Origin: Firmicutes bacterium ZCTH02-B6
GTDB taxonomy: Bacteria > Bacillota > Limnochordia > Limnochordales > ZCTH02-B6
Length of the DNA: 34,011 nt
Direction: 5' to 3'
Assembly (NCBI GenBank): GCA_002159155.1
Contig: LZRQ01000027.1
Span: forward strand, 1-34,011
Under the pieces are notes generated by a model, which saw only the letters and a program-made list of their open reading frames with translations, had not been told where the DNA came from and did not search any database. The position numbers and the translations under genes were made by a program. Position 1 is the first letter of the stretch. Each line of letters begins with the position of its first letter. Shown here one piece after another: positions 24,543-33,500 of the stretch.

Positions 24543-25357
24543 GCGCCGTCATCGAAGCTCGAAGCGTCCATTTTCACTATACGCCCGGCGTACCGGTCCT
24601 GACGGGCGTTACTTTGAGCCTTGGCCCCGGTGCGACCGCCATCATCGGACAAAACGGGGCGGGCAAGTCCACCTTTGTGCGCCTGCTCAACGGCCTGCTC
24701 AAACCGGTCAGCGGCTCGATCCTCGTCAACGGGGCGGATACCCGCAGCCTCACGGTGGCGTCCCTGGCCCGCACGGTGGGCCTTGTATTCCAAAACCCTT
24801 CCGACCAGCTTTTCAAGAGCCGGGTCATCGACGAGGTCACGTTTGGGCCGCTCAATCTCGGATTCTCTAGAGAAGAGGCGGAAGAGCGCGCTCGAGAAGC
24901 CCTGGCGCAAGTCGGCCTTCATGGGGTGGAAACGCGCAACCCTTATGATTTGGGTCTGGCCGAGCGCAAGCTCGTCACCATTGCAAGCGTTTTGGCTATG
25001 GGCACCAGTGCCCTCATCTTTGACGAGCCGACCATCGCCCAAGACTATGCGGGCGTCCGCCGCCTGGGAAAGATCGTTGACGAACTGACCGCGGCGGGCC
25101 GAACCGTCATCGTCATCAGCCACGACATGGATTTCGTGGCCCGCCACTGCCATCGCGTCGTCGTTTTCTCCCGCGGGCGAGTGCTGGCCGATGGCGACGC
25201 GGCCAGCGTCTTCTCCCGACCGGATATCCTGCAGCAGGCAGCGCTGGAGGCGCCCCAGATCGCCCGCTTGGCACACGCCCTATCAATGGACCAGACGCCT
25301 CTCACTCCAGAGCAATTTGTCGATCTGGTGCGGCGCCGTCTTTCTGGCTCTTCCTAG
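24539..25357 (+). CDS. ecfA2: ECF transporter ATPase A2 with degenerate ABC signature
   Basis: A 272-residue partner ATPase. Walker A GQNGAGKST is at 37-45, the Q-loop FQNPSDQLF at 84-92 is typical of EcfA proteins, Walker B reads ALIFDEPT at 158-165, and the switch His sits in ISHDMD. The signature is unusual: LGLAERK (138-144) replaces the LSxGE/QRK of the family, so both the Ser and the Gly that contact ATP bound to the partner are missing. Paired with A1, which has a full signature, this predicts one competent and one weakened ATP site. It overlaps the A1 gene by four bases and ends 9 bases from the convergent receptor gene. Confidence 0.9.
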   Translation: MSAVIEARSVHFHYTPGVPVLTGVTLSLGPGATAIIGQNGAGKSTFVRLLNGLLKPVSGSILVNGADTRSLTVASLARTVGLVFQNPSDQLFKSRVIDEVTFGPLNLGFSREEAEERAREALAQVGLHGVETRNPYDLGLAERKLVTIASVLAMGTSALIFDEPTIAQDYAGVRRLGKIVDELTAAGRTVIVISHDMDFVARHCHRVVVFSRGRVLADGDAASVFSRPDILQQAALEAPQIARLAHALSMDQTPLTPEQFVDLVRRRLSGSS

Positions 25358-25366
25358 CGCCCGGGA

Positions 25367-27421
25367 TCACGCTACCCGGAAGCGGTTTACCCGCGCCTGC
25401 ATTTCGGCAGCACGGCGGTTAAGCTCCTCCGCCCGCGCGGCCAACTGCTGCGTCACCAGTTGCTGGGTAGCAGCCGCGCTGTCGTGGGCCATCCGGTACG
25501 ACGCCGAAGCCTCTTTGCTGATCTGCTCCAAGACCGCCTGCTGCTTCTCAAGGACGCGGGTGACCTGGTGCAGCGTCTCATGGGCCGACTGGATGCTCCG
25601 CTCGATATTATCCATCTGGGAGACCACTTCGTCGGCTCCCGCAGCCGCCTGCCGGACCAACCCTAGCGCGTGGTCCACCAGCGACCGGATTCGCTCCGTC
25701 GACTCGGCGGACCGCACCGCGAGCCTGCGCACCTCGTCGGCCACTACGGCGAACCCGCGCCCCTCCTCGCCTGCGCGGGCCGCCTCGATAGCGGCGTTGA
25801 GGGCCAACAGGTTGGTTTGATTGGCCACTTCCTCGATGAGGCTGGTGATGCCCGCAATCTCCTGGCTGCCCCGCTCGATGGCACGGATAATTTCCACCAT
25901 GCCCCGCAGCTTCTCACGGCCGTCCTGGGCATGATCCACCGCTGCACGGGAGCGAGAGCCGGCGTCCACCGCGGCTTTGGCCGCCCCGCTGACTTCCGCG
26001 ATGACCTCAGAAATCGCTTCCTGCATGCGCTGCACCGCGTGGGTTTGCTCCTCGACCCGCCCGGCCAGGCGGTTGGCCGTTTCCGCAAACTGCCGGGCAC
26101 CATCGGCTACGGCGTCGCTGTTTTCCCGCACGGCGGCCATGGCCTCCCGCAGGTTGGCCAGCGCCGCATCCAGATGGGCTTGTAGCCCCCGCAACTCTCC
26201 CTCGGCCGATACGGCCACCGGCCTCGTCAGATCTCCTTGGGACAATGCCCGTGCCAGTTCCGTCAAGTCCGCGAGCAGGTCGGCCACTTGCCGTGCGGCC
26301 GCCATGGCCTGCTCCTGCGCTTCCCTAAACTTTCCCGCCCCCTCCGCCTCCATCTTTTGCTGAGCGTGGAGGCGGCCAGCGGCCAAAGCCGACAAGCGGT
26401 CGGTCAAGTCTCGTATGGTGGTTTCCACCTGATCGGCTGCTGTGTTCACGGCCTGCTGGATACGCGCCAAGGCCGGCGGCAAGGTGACCAGTATGCGCCT
26501 GCCGAGGTCGCCCTGGGACATGCTAGTAAACACTTGCGCCATTTCGGCGATGAGCAGTTCGACGCCGTCCAGCGCCAAATCCAGTTCCCTCAAGGCCTTG
26601 GCTAGATCCGAGTGACCGTACACGTTGAGCCGCACGGACAAATTGCCCTGCTCCAGGGCTTGCGCCAGATGGCGAAGCCTGATGACCGTCTTTGACCATT
26701 GGGCTGCGACTTGGATGGCCATCGCGATGCCCGTCACGGCGGCCACTGCCCAAAGGGTCCACACCATCGCCGGCGCTACACCCCACTGAAACGCGGCCAA
26801 CGCCGCGGCCGACCAAACCAACGTCCACCCAATGATGAAAAGCAACTGGTGTCGGACGGCCAGGCGTCCAAACACGCTGCGCTCTAGCCACGGCGCTTCC
26901 CGCTTCAAGGCGCCTAAGGTGTCCAGCTTGACCTCGCCAGCGCGAACCTTTTCGTACAATCGCTCGGCCTCCGCGATCTCCTGGCGGGTCGGCTTCACCC
27001 GTACGGACCGGTAGCCCACCGTCTTGCCGTCCCGCACGATCGGCGACACGAAGGCTCGCACCCAGTAATGGTCGCCGTTGCTGCAGCGGTTCTTGATGAC
27101 CCCGGTCCACCGGGCGCCGGCTCGGATCGTGCGCCAAAAGTCGGCGAACACCTCGCGCGGTACGTCCGGGTGGCGTACAATGTTGTGTCGCTTGCCAATC
27201 AGCTCTTCGTGGCTGTATCCCGCCACGGCGCAAAACGAGGCGTTGGCCGACGTGATAAAGCCTTTCAGGTCAGTTTCGGAAATCAGCCGTTCGTTTTCGG
27301 GATAGTCCCGCTCTACCTGCGTCACTGGCCGCTCCCTGGCCATGACGCGGCGTGGACCAACGGAATCCCCACTCTCCCACTCCTCTTGCTCCGCCTCAGG
27401 AGCTGCGACAAAGGTCGACAT
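25367..27421 (-). CDS. Aer-like methyl-accepting chemotaxis protein (PAS-FAD, HAMP), paralogue
   Basis: A 684-residue receptor with the same layout as the one at 19500-21602: PAS domain about 35-150, Aer-type FAD residues Arg83, His84 and Asp86 in [23 protein letters not shown], two close membrane helices (~190-240), HAMP-like repeats and a conserved signalling tip ([26 protein letters not shown]). Long identical stretches in the PAS and tip regions show recent common ancestry, while the leader and middle have diverged. The start was set at ATG 27421, 9 bases after AGGAG; ATG 27427 is only 3 bases away. It would report redox or energy state to the Che pathway. No che genes are nearby. Confidence 0.92.
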   Translation of the reverse strand: MSTFVAAPEAEQEEWESGDSVGPRRVMARERPVTQVERDYPENERLISETDLKGFITSANASFCAVAGYSHEELIGKRHNIVRHPDVPREVFADFWRTIRAGARWTGVIKNRCSNGDHYWVRAFVSPIVRDGKTVGYRSVRVKPTRQEIAEAERLYEKVRAGEVKLDTLGALKREAPWLERSVFGRLAVRHQLLFIIGWTLVWSAAALAAFQWGVAPAMVWTLWAVAAVTGIAMAIQVAAQWSKTVIRLRHLAQALEQGNLSVRLNVYGHSDLAKALRELDLALDGVELLIAEMAQVFTSMSQGDLGRRILVTLPPALARIQQAVNTAADQVETTIRDLTDRLSALAAGRLHAQQKMEAEGAGKFREAQEQAMAAARQVADLLADLTELARALSQGDLTRPVAVSAEGELRGLQAHLDAALANLREAMAAVRENSDAVADGARQFAETANRLAGRVEEQTHAVQRMQEAISEVIAEVSGAAKAAVDAGSRSRAAVDHAQDGREKLRGMVEIIRAIERGSQEIAGITSLIEEVANQTNLLALNAAIEAARAGEEGRGFAVVADEVRRLAVRSAESTERIRSLVDHALGLVRQAAAGADEVVSQMDNIERSIQSAHETLHQVTRVLEKQQAVLEQISKEASASYRMAHDSAAATQQLVTQQLAARAEELNRRAAEMQARVNRFRVA

Positions 27422-27849
27422 CGGCATCGGCTCCTAACTAAACTGCGATCTCGCAAACCGGAAGCAATGGCTGCGCTGATAACCACGAAGGCTCGGCGCA
27501 GCCAAGAATCAAGAATTGATTGCAATCCTTTATCCCCAAGATGTACTATTTCCTGCCAACTCTTTCTTATGGGATTTACGCCTACGCAAGCGCTTCAGCC
27601 ATGTTTTGCTAGCATGGACTCGTGTTTAAGGATTATTGATTTTCATACTGTCCCGTTACATTATTGGTGTATAATGGCCTTGTCGGCGTCATGTCAGCAA
27701 AGGTGCAAGGGGGGTGCATCGCGACGGTCGCCCGATGGGGGGCGGGCGAACGGCCAGCTGTAAAACTCCGTTGCCTTCTTTAGCATTCTCGCGAGCGATT
27801 TTGCGGATAGTGCCCCAACATCATCGGAAGCGACCACGGACGGTAACCA
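27422..27849. other. 428-base AT-rich intergenic region between divergent genes
   Basis: No gene is recognised. Next to the receptor start are two inverted repeats: TGCGA/TCGCA (27444-27455) and GGCTGCGC/GCGCAGCC (27469-27476 and 27496-27503, 19-base loop), which would fold in the receptor leader transcript. The middle, about 27510-27680, is much more AT-rich than the rest of the window. It holds a TATAAT at 27670-27675 that could serve the lipoprotein gene. Confidence 0.5.
27670..27675 (+). promoter_or_regulatory. Candidate -10 element for the lipoprotein protease gene
   Basis: A perfect TATAAT lies 174 bases before GTG 27850. No good -35 is found at 16-18 bases upstream (sequence near ACTGTC), and there is no extended -10 TG. 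The call rests on the consensus -10 and its AT-rich setting. Confidence 0.35.
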
Positions 27850-28872
27850 GTGCAGCCACATAAGGCCAAAGTCGTATTGCTTCTCCTGCTGCTCTCCCTT
27901 TTGCTCTCAGCCTGTGGTGGAGCATTAAGCGGCGGTGGACTCACGACACCAGGACCTCCGACACCGCATAACCCTGGCGACCCCAATTTGACAGGCGGCG
28001 ACGGGCGCGTTTCCCCGTTGCGCGGACGCGTCGTGTTTGCAGACACAGACTTGGGAATGAGGTCGTGGGTTGTGTTTCGCGACGCTTCCATCTTTACCGA
28101 GGACGGCTATTTCGGGCTCGATCTCGTACAGGGAGAGAATGAGTTTGCCGTCCGCAATTTGCTTGGGGAATATCGAAGCTTTTTGGTTCATGACGGGTCG
28201 ACGCGCCACACACTCCGATTCCCTCCCTTTGAGGGTTGGAGCCGTGAATACTTCGACGAACTACTCACTTTTGCCAGCACCGGTACCGTGGGTCGATGGC
28301 CCAACGGGGCCGAGATACCCGTTTGGGTCGAGTCTCCCAGGGAGGACCCGCTAATCACCGACAAAGGGCTACAGAAGGCCTACGAAGCGCTGGAGATCTG
28401 GGAGGCCGTCCTCGGCGGCGAAGTGCGCTTCAGGGAGACCACCAATAAGAAGCTGGCTGAGGAACAAGGGCTTGTGCTCTATTTCGCGACACGTGCGGAA
28501 GTGCAGGAGCAGAGCAGCGTCACAACGGCCATCGGGGTCTGTTCACGCAGTTGGTATCCATCCGAGGGCCGCATCGTAGCGGGTCAGGTCTTCGTCGACC
28601 ACGCGTACCAAGATTCCCTGTCCCGCTGGCTACATGAAATCGGTCACTGCATAGGCCTAGGACACAGTCCGGATGAGGGCGACGTGATGCACCCCATTTT
28701 GTGGGAGCGAGATGGAAACCTGACGGAAAAGGAAAAGAACATGGCTAGATTGCTGTACACCATTCCGATGGGTACCCAGGGGTTCCGCACTTCCAAAAAT
28801 GCTTTGCAGTCTCTACCCGTCATTCCCAACGGCGTGGTCGTCGACATAATCGTCGCTGAGGCCGGAATGTAG
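27850..28872 (+). CDS. Lipoprotein zinc metalloprotease, metzincin/matrixin-like
   Basis: A 340-residue exported lipoprotein. The N-terminus has basic residues, a Leu-rich core and the lipobox LSAC with Cys22 as the lipidated residue. A Gly/Pro/Thr linker follows (about 24-50), then a beta-rich region (55-125) of unknown family. The C-terminal part carries HEIGHCIGLGH at 262-272, the complete metzincin zinc motif HExxHxxGxxH. Met280 in DVMHP fits the matrixin-type Met-turn, with an unusually short gap after the motif. It should cleave protein or peptide outside the membrane. GTG 27850 has GGACGG 6 bases upstream. The small secreted-protein gene follows after 18 bases and may encode an inhibitor or partner; that is a guess. 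Confidence 0.85.
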   Translation: MQPHKAKVVLLLLLLSLLLSACGGALSGGGLTTPGPPTPHNPGDPNLTGGDGRVSPLRGRVVFADTDLGMRSWVVFRDASIFTEDGYFGLDLVQGENEFAVRNLLGEYRSFLVHDGSTRHTLRFPPFEGWSREYFDELLTFASTGTVGRWPNGAEIPVWVESPREDPLITDKGLQKAYEALEIWEAVLGGEVRFRETTNKKLAEEQGLVLYFATRAEVQEQSSVTTAIGVCSRSWYPSEGRIVAGQVFVDHAYQDSLSRWLHEIGHCIGLGHSPDEGDVMHPILWERDGNLTEKEKNMARLLYTIPMGTQGFRTSKNALQSLPVIPNGVVVDIIVAEAGM

Positions 28873-28890
28873 TGCGGAGGTGCCTGGGGG

Positions 28891-29421
28891 ATGTTCACCA
28901 GACGCTCGCCGATACGAACGTGGTCCACGCTCATAACAATCGCGCTGTTGCTCTTCGGCGCTTCGGGGGTGTCCGAAGCAGAAACCAGTGGTGACGTAGC
29001 TGTCGTAGAACTCTATGTAGACCGGGCTTCCCCTTTAGAGTGCAAGGTTCAGGAGCAGTGGGTCACCCAGCCTCGCCCGGCCCTTCGGGCGAGCTGGTTT
29101 GCTAAAGGTTTTGACGCCGCCCGGTTGATGGTACTGGTGTCCGTAGCCGACGGCGAAACGATCCACCATACCGGCGTAGTGTTCTTCGACGAGGATTTCG
29201 GCATCGTCGACGTGGTCGATCCCTGCAACGAAACTGTCCTGGCCCGTGTATCCATTCATCACCTGTTCCCCGACTCGGTGCGGCTCAGCACCGCAGGAAA
29301 CGAAGACAGCGCCCGATGGATTCGAGCTAATGACGAATTGCGCACAGCGGAGGGCTATACGGTTGTGTTTCGCGGTGTCTTCGGAAAAAGAGAGATCCTG
29401 GCCTTTGAGGTAATCGAATAG
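28891..29421 (+). CDS. Small exported protein of unknown function
   Basis: A 176-residue protein with a clear signal peptide (RTWSTLITIALLLFGASGVSEA, cleavage near residue 30). The mature part of about 145 residues is predicted beta-rich, with only two cysteines (51 and 112) that could form a disulfide outside the cell. I do not recognise a family. GGAGG lies about 10 bases before ATG 28891, and the gene follows the metzincin lipoprotein by 18 bases in one probable operon. The pairing of a secreted protease with a small secreted beta protein suggests an inhibitor, chaperone or substrate. A perfect 8-bp hairpin (29072-29079 and 29086-29093) lies inside the coding sequence. Confidence 0.75.
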   Translation: MFTRRSPIRTWSTLITIALLLFGASGVSEAETSGDVAVVELYVDRASPLECKVQEQWVTQPRPALRASWFAKGFDAARLMVLVSVADGETIHHTGVVFFDEDFGIVDVVDPCNETVLARVSIHHLFPDSVRLSTAGNEDSARWIRANDELRTAEGYTVVFRGVFGKREILAFEVIE

Positions 29422-29481
29422 CCGGCGCAGACCGGACGTTCGTCGGCACCAGGCCCTCTTTTTGGCGGTCCGGGAAACCGG

Positions 29482-30429
29482 CTAGTTTTGCCCACCCGTC
29501 CATGCGGCCACGGTTTCCCGGATCGCCTGCTCGTGGGGGGTGACGTAACCGCCAAAAGTCCGCTGGAACTTGGTGGCATCGACGATAAAGGAACGCTCAA
29601 ATTGGTACAGCACTTCTCCAACCTCCCGCAGATCGCGGGAAAAGAAGCCGGCCAGCGCCAGCATCCATCGCCTGACGGGCATGCCGATGCGCGGGGGACG
29701 GCCTAGCGCTGCAAAGACCAAGCGGATAAACTCCCGGCCGGTGATAGGTTCAGCCGCGGGCAGGTGCCAAACTTCCCCGAAGGCCCGGGCGTTCTCTGCG
29801 AGGGTGACCAGGTTTCTCCCGACATCGGGCAAATAGGCCAGTGTATGGGGGACATCGAGACTGCCCAGCCAGGCAGCTCGTTTCCCAGCGATCGCCGGTT
29901 GGAACACCAACTGCGCGGCGACATTGTTTCCCATGCTTCCCGGCGAGGGCGGACCGTAGAAATCCGAGGCCCTAGCGATGCAGACATCCGCTTTTCGCTC
30001 CCGGTGGGCGTTGAGGAAAAACTCCTCTAGTTGTGCCCGCAGCCTGCCCTTCGGGCCCACGGGCCGCCGGGGCGTTTCCTCCGTGATAGGACCCTCTGCC
30101 GGGCCATACATGTACACGTTGTCCACAACCACTAATCGGGCGCCTGCTTCAGCGCACGCGGCGAGAATTTCCCGGGCCAGCTGAGGAAGGGTTCGTTCCC
30201 ACTGGACATATGGGACGTTGACACAGTGATAGACGACGGCCGCTCCCTTGCACACCCGCGCCAAGGTGGATCGGTCCGTCGCGTCGCCCCGGACGTAGTC
30301 CACCCCGCCTGGGAACTGAACATCCTTTCGTCCAACGGCGCGCGTGGGAAATCCACGGGCCACCAATTCACGCACAACGGCACCGCCAGCTCCGCCTGTG
30401 GCACCGAGCACGACGTGAAAGCCAGTCAT
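29482..30429 (-). CDS. NAD(P)-dependent epimerase/dehydratase-like SDR protein (atypical)
   Basis: A 315-residue protein with an N-terminal Rossmann fold: VVLGATGGAGGAVVREL with the glycine motif GATGGAGG at 9-16, then a GDATD acidic strand end at 48-52. The middle contains VVDNVYMYG (101-109), the position of the S/T-x-x-V-Y-G element of extended SDRs. The expected YxxxK catalytic pair is not evident; the region reads GPKGRLRAQLEE (125-136). It may therefore be an atypical SDR such as an NmrA-like sensor, a reductase or a binding protein rather than a standard sugar epimerase. ATG 30429 has no strong ribosome binding site. It converges on the small exported protein gene and lies 150 bases after the glutamate synthase gene on the same strand. 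Confidence 0.75.
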   Translation of the reverse strand: MTGFHVVLGATGGAGGAVVRELVARGFPTRAVGRKDVQFPGGVDYVRGDATDRSTLARVCKGAAVVYHCVNVPYVQWERTLPQLAREILAACAEAGARLVVVDNVYMYGPAEGPITEETPRRPVGPKGRLRAQLEEFFLNAHRERKADVCIARASDFYGPPSPGSMGNNVAAQLVFQPAIAGKRAAWLGSLDVPHTLAYLPDVGRNLVTLAENARAFGEVWHLPAAEPITGREFIRLVFAALGRPPRIGMPVRRWMLALAGFFSRDLREVGEVLYQFERSFIVDATKFQRTFGGYVTPHEQAIRETVAAWTGGQN

Positions 30430-30508
30430 ACGGACGCTAAAACCCCGCCAGCGAACTTTGATTACGTCTCACGCGGCAACCGCGCGGCGGCAAGCTTCAA
30501 AGGTCGCC

Positions 30509-30555
30509 TGCCGCTATCTTCGCCTGCGGGCGGCCTTGCCCTGCCGCCAGCGGCA
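30509..30555 (-). terminator. Nested hairpin after the glutamate synthase gene, possible terminator
   Basis: Outer arms TGCCGCT/AGCGGCA (30509-30515 and 30549-30555) enclose inner arms GGCGGC/GCCGCC (30529-30534 and 30543-30548) with an 8-base loop. It lies just past the stop of the gltB-type gene. No T-tract follows, so termination is only a possibility. Confidence 0.35.
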
Positions 30556-30579
30556 ACGGGATCGCGGAAACACGGCGGA

Positions 30580-33500
30580 TTATCCCGCTCGGATCATTTC
30601 CTCGACGCCGCGACGAGCCGTTTCCGCCGGCTGGGCACGCTTCCACCCCTTCGGCCGTATCGCCACAAACCGCTGCAAGACCGTTCCCCAGTCGGCGAGC
30701 AGCGCCCGGGCCTTCGGGCTACCGGTGAGCTGGTAGTGCCGCTCCACGATGGCAAACAGCCGCTGGCCATCGCTTTCGTCGATGGGACCGTAGGTCACCA
30801 GCTCATGGTTGACGCGCTGGGGTACCCGGCCCGTTTCATCGAGCACAAAGAGCTCCCCGCCGGTCATGCCGGCGGCCAGGTTGTAGCCGGTCGGTCCGAG
30901 GATGACGACCGTGCCGCCGGTCATGTACTCGCACGCGTGGTCACCAGTGCCCTCGACCACCGCGAGGCAGCCGCTGTTGCGCACGGCAAAGCGCTCGCCG
31001 GCACGGCCGCAGGCAAACAACGCCCCGCCGGTGGCGCCATAGAGCACGGTGTTGCCCATGATGACATGCTCGTGGGGGGCGTAACGGGTTCCGTCAAAGG
31101 GCCGCAGCACGATCTCCCCGCCGGCCAGCCCCTTGCCGACATAGTCATTGGCCTCGCCGATGAGGGTAAACCGCACGCCCGGCGGCAAGAAGGCTCCAAA
31201 ACTCTGTCCCGCCGAGCCGCGGAACGTCGCGTGGAGGCTCCCCTTGGGCAGGCCGCCGTCGCCGAAGCGGCGGGCAATGGTGAAAGCCAGCGTCGCCCCG
31301 ACCGCCCGGTCGGTGTTGGCGATGGGAAGTTCCACCTTCACATCCCGACCCAGGGCCATGGCTGGGGCCGCGTGGATGAGCAGCGCTGCGTCCGCCCTCA
31401 ACATGCCCTCCGACCGCCGCGGGCGCAGCAGGTCGTTGCGGGCCAACACCCGGTGGCGGGGCCGACCCTCGCACCCTTCCGGCACGGCCAGGAGCGGCGA
31501 CAGGTCCAACCGGGCGTAGGCCGGGTGTCCCGTGCGCACTTGCTCCAGCAGGTCCGTGCGGCCGATGATCTCGTCCAGGCTCCGGTAGCCAAGCTCGGCC
31601 AGGATCTCGCGCACTTCTTCCGCCACAAGGAGCATGTACGCCATCACGTTCTCAGGCCGTCCCACAAACTTGGCCCGCAAGTCCGGCCGCTGCGTCGCCA
31701 CGCCCGCCGGGCACGTGTTGTTGTGGCACACCCGGGCCATGACACAGCCTTCAGCGATCATGGCCGCGGTGCCAAACGAGAACTCATCGGCCCCGAGCAT
31801 CGCCGCGATGACCACGTCCCGGCCCGACTTGAGGCCACCGTCCACCCGCAAGCCCACCCGGTGCCGCAGGTTGTTGTCCAACAGCGCCTGCTGCGTTTCC
31901 GCGAGGCCGATCTCCCACGGCAGGCCGGCATTTTTGATGGAGTTGAGGGGCGAGGATCCGGTGCCGCCCGAGTGGCCGCTGATCACGATAATGTCCGCTC
32001 CACCCTTGGCCACCCCGGCCGCAATGGTGCCGACGCCGGTTTGGGCGACGAGCTTCACCGAAATCTCCGCGTCCGGATTCGCCGCTTTTAAGTCGTAAAT
32101 AAGTTGTGCCAGATCCTCGATGGAGTAAATGTCGTGGTGCGGCGGCGGCGAGATGAGAGCGACGCCCGGCGTCGTCTTGCGCAAGCGTGCGATGAGCGGC
32201 GTCACCTTGTCTCCGGGGATTTGGCCGCCTTCGCCGGGCTTGGAGCCCTGGGCGATCTTGATTTGGATTTCCGCTGCGGAGGCGAGGTATGCCGGCGTCA
32301 CGCCAAAGCGCCCGGACGCCACCTGCTTCACGGCGCTGTTGTGCTCCGTCCCAAACCGGTCTGGGTCTTCCCCGCCTTCGCCCGAGCCGGAGCGGGCACC
32401 GAGCCGGTTCATGGCGATGGCCAGCACCTCGTGAGCCTCGGGCGACAACGATCCCAGCGACATCTGCGCCGTGGAAAACCGCTTCACGATGGCCTCTGCC
32501 GGCTCCACCTCATGGATGGGGATCGGGCGCCGGTCGCTGTGAAATGTCAACGCCGAGCGCAGCTGGCTGGGCAAAGCGTTGACCATCTGCACCCATTCGG
32601 CGTAGGCGGCCCGGGAGGGGACGGCGGGGGCCGCTGTCCCGCTGCCGGCGCTGTCCGGGCTCTGCAGCCCGACGGCCTCGTGCAGTTTGCGGGCCGTCTC
32701 AGGCGTAAAGTCGTGATGCTCGCCCCCCTTGCGGGGCTTGTAAAAACCGTAGCTGTCCAGCTTGCCCGCCTGTGGAAACGCCTTTGCGTGCCAGGCGAGC
32801 ACGACCCGGGCGATGTCGGCGAAACCATTGCCCTTGACCACCGACGGCGTCCCCGGGAAGCACGTCTGCACCACCTCGTCCGCGAGTCCCACGGCCTCGA
32901 AGATCTGTGCCCCCATGTAGCTGTCGACAGTCGAGATGCCCATCTTGGACATAACCTTGAGCAAGCCTTCCTCGCACGCCTTGCGGAAACGGTCCTGGGC
33001 GGAGTCCGGCGTCATGGACTCGTCCTTGTACCGCATGGTCGCCACGGTTTCCAGAGCCAGATACGGGTACACCGCGGCCGCGCCATAACCCAACAGCGCG
33101 GCCATATGGTGCACCTCCCGCGGCTCGCCGCTCTCGACGACGATCGAGCAACGCATGCGCTTGCCGCGCCGGATGAGATGGTGATGAACGGCGCCGACCG
33201 CCATCAGGGACGGGATGGGGGCGTGCGCTTCGTCGACCTTGCGGTCGCACAGGACCAGCAGCGTCGCACCGGCGTCCACCGCGGCCTCCGCCTCGCGCAC
33301 CAGGCGCGTTACTGCCCTCGCCAGCTCTTCCGGTCCCCCGGCGACCGGAAACACGGTGTCCAGGCGCACCAGCGCAAACCGCGGATCCCGCCGGGCCACC
33401 TCCTCCAGCGCTGCCATCTCGCGTCCGAGCAGCACCGGCCCCGGCAGCTCGATCAGTGCCGCCGCCTCCGGGCGCTCAGCCAACAAGTTGTCCCGGGCGC

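Noticed and set aside
23936-25276. A 446-residue minus-strand open frame.
   Set aside because: It is antisense to both ECF ATPase genes, whose Walker motifs are intact; it is only a high-GC shadow.
27422-27545. A sigma-28 (flagellar type) promoter for the second receptor gene.
   Set aside because: A TAAA is present on the minus strand near 27530, but the element 15 bases downstream does not match GCCGATAA.
29072-29093. A perfect 8-bp hairpin with a 6-base loop inside the small exported protein gene.
   Set aside because: It is strong but intragenic, in-frame and without a T-tract. It is probably a chance result of GC-rich codons, so it is noted only in the gene entry.
29422-29481. A terminator between the small exported protein gene and the SDR gene.
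   Set aside because: CCGGAC and GTCCGG arms are present with a long loop and an internal T5, but the arrangement is not a proper stem followed by T's.
30226-32091. A 621-residue plus-strand open frame.
   Set aside because: It lies antisense across the SDR and glutamate synthase genes, which have clear family motifs. Its translation is rich in Arg, His, Gly and Pro, as expected from the complement of GC-rich coding DNA.
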